A DNA stretch of 64,000 bases, taken from NCBI RefSeq assembly GCF_013302895.1, contig NZ_VJOK01000001.1, positions 4,176,083-4,240,082 on the forward strand. The letters run 5' to 3'. Under the pieces are notes generated by a model. The model searched no databases, was not told the origin of the DNA, and saw nothing but the letters and a program-made list of their open reading frames with translations. This DNA comes from Streptomyces albus subsp. chlorinus. Its GTDB lineage: Bacteria; Actinomycetota; Actinomycetes; Streptomycetales; Streptomycetaceae. Below, one piece after another: positions 8,837-17,077 of this stretch; the stretch's first letter is position 1; each line of letters opens with the position of its first letter. Position numbers and translations under genes: made by a program.

Positions 8837-10153
8837 TCAGGAGAGCCGAGTGATGACGCTGCGAGTGATGGAGGCGATCTGAGGGTCGGTGGCCAGCAGG
8901 CGAGCCCAGTCGGTGGTCGCGGCGCTGAAGACTGTTCCGCTCGTGGTGTAGAGGCCGAGAGTGGCCGCGCGAGGACTGGTGGCTGACTCCCGGGCGGCGA
9001 AGTTCCAGTCCGAGGGCAGCGGCGCGATGCCGAGGATCTCGAAGTTCTTCGGTGTCCCGTCCTCGCCCGTCGGACGCGGTCGGCCGTCGGTGTCGAGCTC
9101 GTACGCCGCCCCGTCGCATTCGTAGCCAATGAGGGCAGCCCTGTGTCCGAGGACGTCGCCGGTCTTCAGCCCGGTGCCGGAGAAGATCCAGTGGTTGCCG
9201 TCCGTCACGGTGAACCCGAGTGGCGGACGGGGGCCCTCCCAGTGGCCTCCGCCGTTGCGGTAGCTCACGCCGAGGAGGGCGTTCTCGGGGTCCGACTCCC
9301 ACCAGTGGTCAGGGCAGCCGTACGAGCTGTCGGGGTCGGTCCCTGCGGGGGCTCCCGGAGGAAGCTTGACGCAGCTCAGTTCGGCACCGTTCGGGGCGAC
9401 ATGCACCCGCCACCAGCAGGTGTTTGCACCGAAGTTGGCGATGTTGCCGCCGACGTCCCGGAAGGCGGTGACGTTCTGGCGGGTGTCGGTGCTCCAGTAC
9501 TCGTCGTGTCCGGCGGAGACCAGGAGGCGGTATCCGTCGTTGAGGTGCCGGCCCTCGTGGAGGTCAAGGTCGGTGCAGAAGTCGCTCTCTATCCCGTTCT
9601 TCTCCATCCATGTGATGAAGGGGGCGTCCCAGTGCGCGAACGTCTGCCGGGGAGAGGCGGAGTCGTACGGGTCGGGCAGTCCCTTGACCGGCCCTCCGAC
9701 GCCGCCTCCGGGGCGGCGCATGGTCACGTGGGAGGCGCTGTAGAGGCTGCCGCCGCCGGCCGTGTTGTACGCGTGGTAGGTGAAGGTCGGGATCTTGTAG
9801 AGGATCCTGCGGCCCGAATGAGCCACTGGCGTGACGACGATCAGGATCCGCGCCTGCCGAGAATCCATCGGCGGCGTGCAGGAGCTCGGCTCTGTGCTCA
9901 GGACTGCGATGTAGACCCCCGACCTCCAGTCGGGCGGCACGGGAAATTCGTACGCAGGCCACTGCCAGTCCCTGTCGATGGTGCCGGGAGCGGCGGTGCG
10001 GCCCGGCCACTCGGCGTGTCCCGCGTGCTGAGGAGTCGTCCCCCAGCGATAGAAGTCGACACGGAACCGAGGGGCCGATGTGGCGATGTGCAGCCGCAGT
10101 ACCTCGCCGGCGCGGACGCTCGGCCGGGCAGCGTAGCCGTCGATGCTGGTCAT
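8837..10153 (-). CDS. N,N-dimethylformamidase beta-subunit-like protein
   Basis: A 438-residue protein with the layout of the dimethylformamidase large-subunit C-terminal family. An N-terminal beta-sandwich (VRAGEVLRLHIATSAPRFRVDFYRWG) is followed by a core with YKIPTFTYHAYN, FCTDLDLH, and LLVSAGHDEYWS. Related proteins occur in sugar and secondary-metabolite loci without proven amidase activity, so the reaction here is open. It could cleave an amide on a formylated or acylated amino sugar (inference). Starts with an ATG that overlaps the methyltransferase stop by four bases (ATGA), showing tight translational coupling. Confidence 0.75.
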   Translation of the reverse strand: MTSIDGYAARPSVRAGEVLRLHIATSAPRFRVDFYRWGTTPQHAGHAEWPGRTAAPGTIDRDWQWPAYEFPVPPDWRSGVYIAVLSTEPSSCTPPMDSRQARILIVVTPVAHSGRRILYKIPTFTYHAYNTAGGGSLYSASHVTMRRPGGGVGGPVKGLPDPYDSASPRQTFAHWDAPFITWMEKNGIESDFCTDLDLHEGRHLNDGYRLLVSAGHDEYWSTDTRQNVTAFRDVGGNIANFGANTCWWRVHVAPNGAELSCVKLPPGAPAGTDPDSSYGCPDHWWESDPENALLGVSYRNGGGHWEGPRPPLGFTVTDGNHWIFSGTGLKTGDVLGHRAALIGYECDGAAYELDTDGRPRPTGEDGTPKNFEILGIAPLPSDWNFAARESATSPRAATLGLYTTSGTVFSAATTDWARLLATDPQIASITRSVITRLS

Positions 10154-10815
10154 TCGCTCTCCCGGGGACGCGCGACGCCAGCGATGTGATAGGTGTCGAT
10201 CGGTTCGATGTGGGCCTCCCCGTCCAGGTCGTTCAGCTGCGAGGTGAGACTGGGGGCGTCGTGCAGCACCTTCACGGTGAGGTGCTGGGATCCGTCAGAG
10301 AGGCGGCGGCGCACTGTCGGCACCTGTGCCTCGGCGACCGGTTCTTCGAGCTCGGCCTTGGCGAGCGAGTCGTCGAGGAAGACAACGCAGCCACCAGGAG
10401 CCAGCGCCCACTTCAGCAGGTGCCAGAAGGCTTCCATCTCCACGGGCGGGACGTGGCTGAGCCAGAAGGCGAAGAAGACGGTGTCGTACTGGCGGTCCGG
10501 CTCCCAGGTGAAGATGTCCGCCTCGATGAAGCGGGTCGCCAAGCCCCGCATCCGGGCACGGGCTATACGGAGCATTTCCGGGGCGGCGTCCAGCGCGGTC
10601 AGGCTACGGGCGCGGTCGGAGAGCAACTGGGTCCACTGGCCCGTTCCACAGGCCAGCTCGAGGATGTCCCCGCTGATGGGCAGCTCGTCGAGGGCCTTCA
10701 CCAGCCGGGGCTTGTGCATGCGTATGTCGTACGCGCGGTCGTACTCGGCAGCTCTGGCGCGGTAGTAGGCGATCTGGCGCTCGGTCCAGTCGGGTCTTGC
10801 TGTCCGGTCGTACAC
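10150..10815 (-). CDS. Class I SAM-dependent methyltransferase
   Basis: A 221-residue enzyme with motif I ILELACGTGQWT near residues 51-62, the acidic motif II SLTALDAAPEML, and FWLSHVPP, all typical of small-molecule methyltransferases (Methyltransf_11/25 type). It is the first gene of the six-gene minus-strand operon that ends with the phosphatase at 4912. Substrate unknown; a sugar or lipid-linked intermediate fits the context. The start codon at 10815 is followed by MYDRTARPDW; DNA upstream is the divergent regulatory region. Confidence 0.85.
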   Translation of the reverse strand: MYDRTARPDWTERQIAYYRARAAEYDRAYDIRMHKPRLVKALDELPISGDILELACGTGQWTQLLSDRARSLTALDAAPEMLRIARARMRGLATRFIEADIFTWEPDRQYDTVFFAFWLSHVPPVEMEAFWHLLKWALAPGGCVVFLDDSLAKAELEEPVAEAQVPTVRRRLSDGSQHLTVKVLHDAPSLTSQLNDLDGEAHIEPIDTYHIAGVARPRESE

Positions 10816-11070
10816 GGTGGCCTCTCATTCCGCGGGCGGTAGCGTCAGTTGATTTCGCGACAGCCCTAAGGGCTGGTGGAGCCCTGTGTGGTTGCCGGAG
10901 AGTCGCTATGACTTCAGCGCTGATCGGCAGCGGGACTCCCGGGGGACCTGGTGCGGCCATCAACGATGTGGCAGGAAGCAGCCGATGGCACATTTCGGCG
11001 GTGATATCACTGGAGTGATTCGGCTCTGGAAGCCCGCGGGAAGGCCCGGCCGCGGAGAGCGGAGGTTCTG
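10816..11070. promoter_or_regulatory. Divergent promoter region between glycan operon and XRE regulator
   Basis: About 255 non-coding bases separate the two divergent units. A perfect 6-bp inverted repeat, CAGCCC-TAA-GGGCTG, lies at 10861-10875 and is a candidate operator or leader hairpin near the glycan operon start. The short palindromic string GATATC lies about 65 bases before the regulator. No experimentally recognisable promoter can be named. Confidence 0.4.
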
Positions 11071-12609
11071 ATGGCAGGTGAGCCAAGGCGGTGTACGGGA
11101 TGCGGGCAGGCGCTGAGCCGGTATAACCGTGAGCCGCGCTGTAGTCCCTGCAGCCGACTGCTGGTGGTTGCTGAGCCGCCTCCTGCCCGTGTGCCTGAGT
11201 ATGTGTGGCAGGACGCCGATGTCGTCACGGCAATGCGTGACGGCGACTTCGGGCCGGCTCTGGCCCGGGTCCGAAGGCTCGCCTCCTTACGGCAAGAGGA
11301 GATGGCCCGTGTCACCGGGCTGAGCCAGCCGTTCCTCTCCGCTCTGGAGTCCGGCTCGAGGCGGCTGACCCACTACGACAAGATCGTTACCGTGCTGGAG
11401 CGACTGGGCGTGCCGGAGCATGCCCTGCCGCAGCTCTTCGCGAGCAGGGCTCCGGGTCCGGTAGAAGCGCACCGTCCACATCCCGCATCGGTTCGCGAGC
11501 CAGAGCTACTTGAACCTTGGGAGAGCCCGCTAGACGTGGCGAGACGCCTTAACGGCACGATCTCGTCCAACACCGACCCTGCCACCCTGGGCCTGCTGAC
11601 CGAACAAGTGGGCTCCATAGTGGATCGCTACGAGGCTGACGGGCCGCACAAGCTCGGCCCTCGGACCGCCGAGCTGCGTAACTTCATCCAGACGTTGCTG
11701 GAAGGGCGCCAGCCGCCTCGACAGCGCACCGAGCTGTTCCGCTTGGCCGCGCAGGCTTCCGGACTGCTCAGTTACATGGCCGTCAATGCCGGTCACGAGG
11801 CCAACGCCGAGGCGTACAGCACCGAAGCCCTGCAGCTCGCTCTGGAAGTCGATGACTCGGAGCTGGCGATGTGGATCTTCGGTACCAGGTCCCTGGGCGC
11901 CTACTACGCAGGGCGATATGACCAGGCACTTGAGTGGGCCGATGCCGGTCTGGCCATTGATCGGTGCAACGCTCAGGCGATCCGGCTACTGGCCAACGGT
12001 CGAGCACGCGCTCTGGGCAAGCTCGGCGACGCGACTGGAGCACGGCGGGCCATCGCGGAAGCCGAGGAGCTCAGCAGTGAGTACCGGCTCCCCGACGGCC
12101 TGACGCCATGCATATCGTTCGCCCCGTACAGTATTCCCCGCACCCTCGCGAATGCCGCCACCGCACACGTCGCCCTCGGTAACACGCGAGAGGTCATGCA
12201 GTACGCGGAGCAGGTCGACGAACTCGTCGAACAGTCCGATTCCTCCTGGAGCCGCGCACTGGTCCGCCTGGACGTGGCCACGGCTATGCTCGCCGACCCT
12301 CAGCCGGATGTGGAGCACGCCATGACGCTTGGCATGCAGGCTCTCGCAGCGGGGGGCGGTCCGTCGATCCGATCGGTCGTCCAGCGCGCCGGCGAACTCC
12401 ATACGACTGCTGCGGCCTGGCAGGAGCTGCCGGCCGTCAGGGACTACGCCGAGGCGCTACGAAGCTGGCACAACGCTCCGCTAACCCGAGCGGTGAGTGA
12501 CTCTGCCAAGATGGCACTCGCGAGCGATAGCCGTAATGGAAGGGCACCGGGTGCTGCTCACTCACGACACCAGCGCGTTTCCCCCCGCACCGCCACCGGA
12601 CCTGGATGA
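11071..12609 (+). CDS. XRE-family regulator with N-terminal zinc ribbon and helical repeat domain
   Basis: A 512-residue protein. Residues 8-27 hold two CxxC pairs (CTGC...CSPC) forming a small zinc ribbon. Residues about 50-110 form a helix-turn-helix (QEEMARVTGLSQPFLSALE). The rest is a long alpha-helical TPR-like region (EAYSTEALQLALEVDDSELAMWI). This architecture is common in Streptomyces regulators next to small-molecule or stress genes. It is divergent from the glycan operon and may control it. The 3' end overlaps the next gene by 59 bases, so the two are probably co-translated. Confidence 0.8.
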   Translation: MAGEPRRCTGCGQALSRYNREPRCSPCSRLLVVAEPPPARVPEYVWQDADVVTAMRDGDFGPALARVRRLASLRQEEMARVTGLSQPFLSALESGSRRLTHYDKIVTVLERLGVPEHALPQLFASRAPGPVEAHRPHPASVREPELLEPWESPLDVARRLNGTISSNTDPATLGLLTEQVGSIVDRYEADGPHKLGPRTAELRNFIQTLLEGRQPPRQRTELFRLAAQASGLLSYMAVNAGHEANAEAYSTEALQLALEVDDSELAMWIFGTRSLGAYYAGRYDQALEWADAGLAIDRCNAQAIRLLANGRARALGKLGDATGARRAIAEAEELSSEYRLPDGLTPCISFAPYSIPRTLANAATAHVALGNTREVMQYAEQVDELVEQSDSSWSRALVRLDVATAMLADPQPDVEHAMTLGMQALAAGGGPSIRSVVQRAGELHTTAAAWQELPAVRDYAEALRSWHNAPLTRAVSDSAKMALASDSRNGRAPGAAHSRHQRVSPRTATGPG

Positions 12610-13252
12610 CCCCCAAGTCATCGCGGCGCACGACTGGGCGGCCTTCGACCGAGTGGAGGAGATGAGCAACCACTGGGACCGGCGTGGGTGGACTCCATCG
12701 ACGCGCGCCTACTACTGGATGCTCGGCTTCCCCGCAGATTCGGCACTCGCCGAGCATGCTCAGCAGTGCCAGGACGAGATCCGGAATCTGCACTTCGATC
12801 CCATCGACGCGGGTGGTCTGCATCTGACCCTAGGCCGGATCGGGACCATCGAGGATGTCTCCCTGGGCGAACTGAACGCACTACTTGCCGCTGTGGCTGA
12901 GATGTCGACGGACCGGTTCCGGCTGCAGGCCGTGCCCATGACCGCATCCCGTGGGGCGGTTCGCTACAGCATCGCCCCCTGGACCCCCGTACTCGACCTG
13001 CACGCCAGACTGTCCGCCGCTGGCGCGCGATGTCGGCTGCCGCTCCGGAAGCCAACCTCGGTGTTGAGGCCACACATCGGCATCGCCTACTGCAACCGCG
13101 CGGCAGACGCCCGCATGGTTCGGGAAACGATTCGCCCGCTTCGCGGCATGGACTGCGTCAGCGTGCCGGTCGACCACCTTCATCTGGTCGAAATGCGCCG
13201 TGAAGACCGAGCCTATCGCTGGCGCGTCATCGATCAAGTCAACCTGGCGTGA
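12551..13252 (+). CDS. 2H phosphoesterase / 2'-5' RNA ligase-like protein
   Basis: A 233-residue protein with the two signature His motifs of the 2H phosphoesterase superfamily: HLTLGRIG and, about 100 residues later, HIGIAYCN. These enzymes act on 2',3'-cyclic phosphates or 2'-5' linkages in RNA or nucleotides. I chose GTG 12551 because GGAAGGG lies six bases upstream; GTG 12497 and ATG 12536 are in frame but lack a binding site. The start is nested inside the 3' end of the XRE regulator gene, suggesting a functional pair. Substrate unknown. Confidence 0.7.
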   Translation: MLLTHDTSAFPPAPPPDLDDPQVIAAHDWAAFDRVEEMSNHWDRRGWTPSTRAYYWMLGFPADSALAEHAQQCQDEIRNLHFDPIDAGGLHLTLGRIGTIEDVSLGELNALLAAVAEMSTDRFRLQAVPMTASRGAVRYSIAPWTPVLDLHARLSAAGARCRLPLRKPTSVLRPHIGIAYCNRAADARMVRETIRPLRGMDCVSVPVDHLHLVEMRREDRAYRWRVIDQVNLA

Positions 13253-13271
13253 GTGCTTTCCGCGAGATCCT

Positions 13272-13976
13272 TCATAGAGTCCCGGCACGCTCGTAGCCGG
13301 CCCACAACCGGCCGCCAGCCTGACTGAGCACCTCGTCCACCACGGCCACGAGGGGCTCCACTGTCCCGCTCAGTACTTCCTGTAGGCCGTGGTGGAGGCG
13401 TGTGTTGAGCCCTGGCGCGGTTGTCTCAAGACGGCGTGCCAGCCACTTTCCACCACCACCCCACGAACCACCAACGGCCAGTGCCAGCTCAGCGGTGCGT
13501 CGGACCAGTTCGGTCGCGATGAAGAGAAGCTCGCTCTGGTCGTGGCTTCCCGCGAGGTCGTCCAGGAGGTCGTTGATCGCGTAGCGGCGGTCGTCGATCT
13601 CTTCCGGCGACACCGGGGGTGGTCCGGCGGCAGTCAGCTTCCGGGCCTGTGCGGCGAGGTGGGTTCCGAGTCCATCGGTGTCGAAGAGCAGCAGCCCGTC
13701 AGCACACATCCACAGCAGCGGTGACCTGCGCTTGCGTAGTTCCCGTTCGACGTAGGCGTGCCACGTTGCCTCGGTGTGCACGAACATCTCCACCGGCCAG
13801 TCGGCGTAATGGAGGCTCGCGCGGTATGGGGCTGGGGCTCCGTGGAGCAGGACCACGATGTCGAGGTCCGACGTGGTCGTTCGGTGAGCCGTCACGATGC
13901 TGCCGCCCAGGAACGCGGCGCGTGCTTCGGGGTGCCGTTCGTCTACGACGGCGCGTGCGGCCTCGATCGCGTCCAT
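13272..13976 (-). CDS. Nucleotidyltransferase-domain protein
   Basis: A 234-residue protein with the polymerase-beta-like nucleotidyltransferase motif: FLGGSIV near residue 23, then TTTSDLDIVVLL near residues 34-45, giving the GGS and DxD metal ligands. The C-terminal half is helical, as in streptomycin adenylyltransferase-like and HEPN-associated proteins. Possible roles are transfer of a nucleoside monophosphate to a small molecule or protein. Convergent with the 2H phosphoesterase gene (19-bp gap). Not recognised more precisely. Confidence 0.65.
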   Translation of the reverse strand: MDAIEAARAVVDERHPEARAAFLGGSIVTAHRTTTSDLDIVVLLHGAPAPYRASLHYADWPVEMFVHTEATWHAYVERELRKRRSPLLWMCADGLLLFDTDGLGTHLAAQARKLTAAGPPPVSPEEIDDRRYAINDLLDDLAGSHDQSELLFIATELVRRTAELALAVGGSWGGGGKWLARRLETTAPGLNTRLHHGLQEVLSGTVEPLVAVVDEVLSQAGGRLWAGYERAGTL

Positions 13977-14358
13977 GCGGCAACTATCAGCACTGGCCCC
14001 ACCGCGCGCACGCTATTTTCCGCGGTTGGACCGCGAGGTCTCGCTGTAGGGTCTCATCGCTCGTGGCACTGGCCGTGATCGTTGACCAGCGGTTCTTCCG
14101 CTGTCTCAGGTCGATGGCTCCTCCGGCCAGTCTCACGCACGTGGCATTTCCTCAGGGTGGTTTTGTTCACGAGTCTTGAAGTGAACGAAGCCATCAGGGG
14201 CCCAGCCCGGCCGACCGGGGACAGATGAGCCGCCTATGTCTGTTCACATCGAACCTGGACGGTTCTCACTGCAGTTTGACGGGGGCAAACCGGCTATCGC
14301 TCTGTCGCGCACTCGCCCGCAGTTCGCTCTTCGTGACATCGGTCGCCGGGCCTCGGTG
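13977..14358. other. Intergenic stretch without a supportable gene
   Basis: About 380 bases between two minus-strand genes. Open frames here are short and either arginine-rich or extend antisense into the nuclease gene. I see no RNA gene or strong hairpin. Confidence 0.45.
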
Positions 14359-15765
14359 TCAGTGCCGGCCGGTGACCTTGTGGTGCTGGAACAGCCGGGG
14401 AAGAAAAGCCTCCAGGATGGTGCGGGCCGTGGTCTCGTTCCGGAGCTCGTCGTGGCCGAAGCGGTAGACCTCGTACCCGCTGAGCTTGAGGTCGCGGTCG
14501 GCTGCGACCATGGCGGCGTACTTGGCGGTATCGGGGGTGCGGCCGCGGTCGCGGGTGTAGTGCTGGGATCCGTCGACTTCCAGGACGATCCGCTGGCCGT
14601 GGGGCAGCAGCAGGAGGAAATCCATTCGGAAGCGCAGCAAGGCTTGGGGGCCGCGTTCACGGACGGTTCTGGGGTCCCAGTGCAGCCACACTTCCGGCAG
14701 GAGGGCAGGCATGTCGTAGACCTCGGATCCGAGGATGCGGTGGTAGTTGTCGAAGAGGTTGCGCTGTCCGGGTGAGTTGTCGGGCAGGCTGGCGCGGAGC
14801 CGTGCGTAGAGGCTCTTCTTGGCCTCGCCCGGGTCGGTGATGTGTTCTCTTTCTTGCCACCAGGACTGCAGGTCGCGCCAGCGGATGCCGTCGTCGGTGA
14901 CGGTGCGGTCGTAGATCAGGGCGTCGCCGTTGACGACCTCGATGTCGTTGTCGACCGCGGACAGGAACCGGATGTCGGGCTTTGCGGGAGTGGCGAAGAT
15001 GACGTTCTTCGGCGCCCGGGCGTGAGCGAGCTGGAGCGGCACGAGGGTGAAGCGCGGGTAGCCGCCGAGGGTGCCGGTCTGCCGGAGCTTGAGGCCCGCG
15101 GTGCCAAGGTGCGCGTTCATGGCGGCGGCCAGGCGGCGCTGGACCGTCTCGTCGAGCAGCACGTCGCCGGCGACGAGGGCTTCTGCGAAGCGGGCGAACC
15201 TGGCGTCGCCGGCGTCGAAGGCGCCGAGCTGCTCGAACAGCTCTTCCACGGGCCAGTCGGTGTTGCGCAGGAAGTGCCGTTCGATGCGCGCGCGCAGGCT
15301 TCTTGTGCTCGGGCCGAGAGACCAGAGGTCGTCGTCGAGGTGCCAGAAGCTGTCCAGCAGCGCCATGAACCGGGTGCCGTGCTGGACGAGGTCGCCCGAG
15401 GCGAGGGCCCGGGCCAGTTCGCGGCGGGTGCGCAGAGGGATCTCGGGAGGTGAGGCCGCCGCCCATATCGCGTCCTGCAGGAGGTTGCGGGTCGGCGCAT
15501 CGGTGCGCTGTGTCTTGAGGAAGCGCTCGGCGACCTGCAGGAGTCGGCCATCGGTTGTCTGGGAGAGGCTTCGCTCCACACGTTCGCGCTTGGATCCCTC
15601 TTCGACGGGGGGCATGCCCAGGTCGGCAAGGGCCTGCGTCAGCGTCGTGTGCGTGTGCTGGTCGCCCAGCCCAGCCGTGACGTCGCTCAGCAGCCGGCGA
15701 AGCGCTACTTGGTCCCCGTCCTTCGTCATCGGCCGATGATCGCAGTCAGGCGTGTGAGCAGTCAC
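14359..15765 (-). CDS. AbiJ-like protein with C-terminal PD-(D/E)XK (Vsr/DUF559-type) nuclease domain
   Basis: A 468-residue protein. The first ~80 residues (LRRLLSDVTAGLGDQHTH, then LTQALADLGMPP) resemble the AbiJ N-terminal domain type 3 found in abortive-infection proteins; this call is from memory. The C-terminus has RMDFLLLLPHGQ followed by IVLEVDGSQHYT near residues 385-410, the D...ExDGxxH signature of a very-short-patch-repair/DUF559 nuclease fold, then YEVYRFG. This suggests a single-gene anti-phage nuclease. The GTG at 15765 has AGGA just upstream; an ATG at 15729 is in frame but has no binding site. It stands alone between accessory genes. Confidence 0.65.
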   Translation of the reverse strand: MTAHTPDCDHRPMTKDGDQVALRRLLSDVTAGLGDQHTHTTLTQALADLGMPPVEEGSKRERVERSLSQTTDGRLLQVAERFLKTQRTDAPTRNLLQDAIWAAASPPEIPLRTRRELARALASGDLVQHGTRFMALLDSFWHLDDDLWSLGPSTRSLRARIERHFLRNTDWPVEELFEQLGAFDAGDARFARFAEALVAGDVLLDETVQRRLAAAMNAHLGTAGLKLRQTGTLGGYPRFTLVPLQLAHARAPKNVIFATPAKPDIRFLSAVDNDIEVVNGDALIYDRTVTDDGIRWRDLQSWWQEREHITDPGEAKKSLYARLRASLPDNSPGQRNLFDNYHRILGSEVYDMPALLPEVWLHWDPRTVRERGPQALLRFRMDFLLLLPHGQRIVLEVDGSQHYTRDRGRTPDTAKYAAMVAADRDLKLSGYEVYRFGHDELRNETTARTILEAFLPRLFQHHKVTGRH

Positions 15766-15794
15766 TGGTCCTGCCGGTCATTCACGCCGAGACA

Positions 15795-15809
15795 CCGGCC
15801 GATGGCCGG
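15795..15809. terminator. Small hairpin after the MmyB-type regulator gene
   Basis: Perfect 6-bp arms CCGGCC and GGCCGG around GAT, about 115 bases past the stop of the minus-strand regulator. It lacks a U-run, so its role as terminator is tentative. Confidence 0.3.
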
Positions 15810-15924
15810 CCTCCTCACGGTGGGCTCTGAAGTGGGCTCGCCTCCGGCGCGGTACGCCGGCGGCCAGCAGCCCCTTCCAGTTGAGCGGGGGCCGTCGCCA
15901 CACGGTGTGGTGCGTCGTTGTGTC

Positions 15925-16815
15925 TCATCCGGTGGTGTGCTGCACGTCCGGGGAGATGTCCTCGGTGGCGGCGAGTGAGGCGAGGAGGCGCAGTCCCTCT
16001 TCGGAGGGGGAGCCGGGTTCGGCGGCGTAGACGGTCATGTGGAGGCCAGGGTCGGCGGCCAGGTCGAGGGATTCGTAGGCGAGGGTGAGTTCGCCGACGG
16101 CCGGGTGGTGGAACCGCTTGGTTCCGGTGCCGTGCCGGCGGACGTTGTGCGCGCCCCAGCGGGTGCGGAACTCCTCGCTGCGGGTGGACAGTTCGCCGAC
16201 GAGGTCGTGCAGGTCCTTGTCGTACGGGGTGCGGCCGGCCTGCGCGTGGAGCATGGCGACGGCCATGTCGGCGAACAGGTCCCAGTCCGGGTAGAAGCGG
16301 CGCGAGGCGGGGTCGAGAAACTGGAAGTGCGCCAGGTTTTGCTGGTTGGCCGGGTTCGCGAACAGATCCGTGTAGAAGGCTCGGGCCAGCGGGTTCGAGG
16401 CGAGGATGTCCATCCGGCCGTTGCATACGACTGCGGGCCCGGCGGTGATCGCGTCGAGCGTCCACTGCAGACTGCGGTGGATCTGGTGTCGGCCCTTGGT
16501 GTGGCGGCGCCGGGGCCGGGTGAGGACGTCGGTGCCGTCGGCGGCGTGCGCCAGGTTTAGCAGGTGGGAACGCTCGGCGTCATCGAGCTGCAACACGCGG
16601 GCGACGGCCTCGAGGACGGCAGGGGAGACGCCGGCGAGATTGCCGCGCTCGAGCTTCGCGTAGTACTCCACGCTCATGTCAGCCAAGGCCGCGACCTCAC
16701 TGCGTCGCAACCCGGGCACACGCCGTCGGGAGCCTGCGGGCAGTCCTGCCTGCTCGGGGCTGATCTTCGCTCGCCGGGAGGTGAGGAACTCGCGGACCTC
16801 GTCACGGTTGTCCAT
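15925..16815 (-). CDS. MmyB-type XRE transcriptional regulator
   Basis: A 296-residue regulator. Residues about 10-75 form the XRE helix-turn-helix with the family hallmark RRVPGLRRSEVAALADMS and VEYYAKLERG. The C-terminal ~170 residues are the MmyB-like ligand-binding PAS-like domain (LASNPLARAFY, FLDPASRRFYPDW, ELTLAYESLDL). MmyB-like regulators often sit beside short-chain dehydrogenase genes and bind palindromic operators; the ligand may be a fatty acid. ATG 16815 matches the usual MDNRDEVREFL start. The palindrome TGCACTGCCAGTACA lies 37 bp upstream and recurs at 21.6 kb, so it probably represses itself and both neighbouring transcription units. Confidence 0.88.
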   Translation of the reverse strand: MDNRDEVREFLTSRRAKISPEQAGLPAGSRRRVPGLRRSEVAALADMSVEYYAKLERGNLAGVSPAVLEAVARVLQLDDAERSHLLNLAHAADGTDVLTRPRRRHTKGRHQIHRSLQWTLDAITAGPAVVCNGRMDILASNPLARAFYTDLFANPANQQNLAHFQFLDPASRRFYPDWDLFADMAVAMLHAQAGRTPYDKDLHDLVGELSTRSEEFRTRWGAHNVRRHGTGTKRFHHPAVGELTLAYESLDLAADPGLHMTVYAAEPGSPSEEGLRLLASLAATEDISPDVQHTTG

Positions 16816-16851
16816 GCCTTCGACGGTACGACGCGGCCGACGTGAAAGGGA

Positions 16852-16866
16852 TGCACTGCCAGTACA
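16852..16866. promoter_or_regulatory. Probable MmyB-type operator, copy A
   Basis: The 15-mer TGCACTGCCAGTACA has 7-base arms (TGCACTG / CAGTACA) that are inverted repeats with one mismatch. It is part of a 44-bp block (16841-16884) of which 39 positions are identical to 21617-21660. It lies between the regulator gene and the divergent zinc alcohol dehydrogenase gene. Confidence 0.7.
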
Positions 16867-17077
16867 CCCCTCACTGGTAACTCGCTGCGCGCGCGGAACG
16901 GCGGTTTGCTGGAGAGCAGGCACCCCCCTGAGCGGCGGACACGCCCCTGGGGGAGGCCGCTGACAACCGCAACAGCGCATTCGCGCCCTGTGTCCGGCGG
17001 CTGCCTGACCTGGCCGCGGCGACCGACGGCCGCCCGGACCACAACCCCGTCAGTACTGCACGTAAGGAACCACTCTG

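Noticed and set aside
13977..14358. Possible small gene between nucleotidyltransferase and nuclease
   Set aside because: The frames extend antisense into the nuclease gene and have no convincing start.
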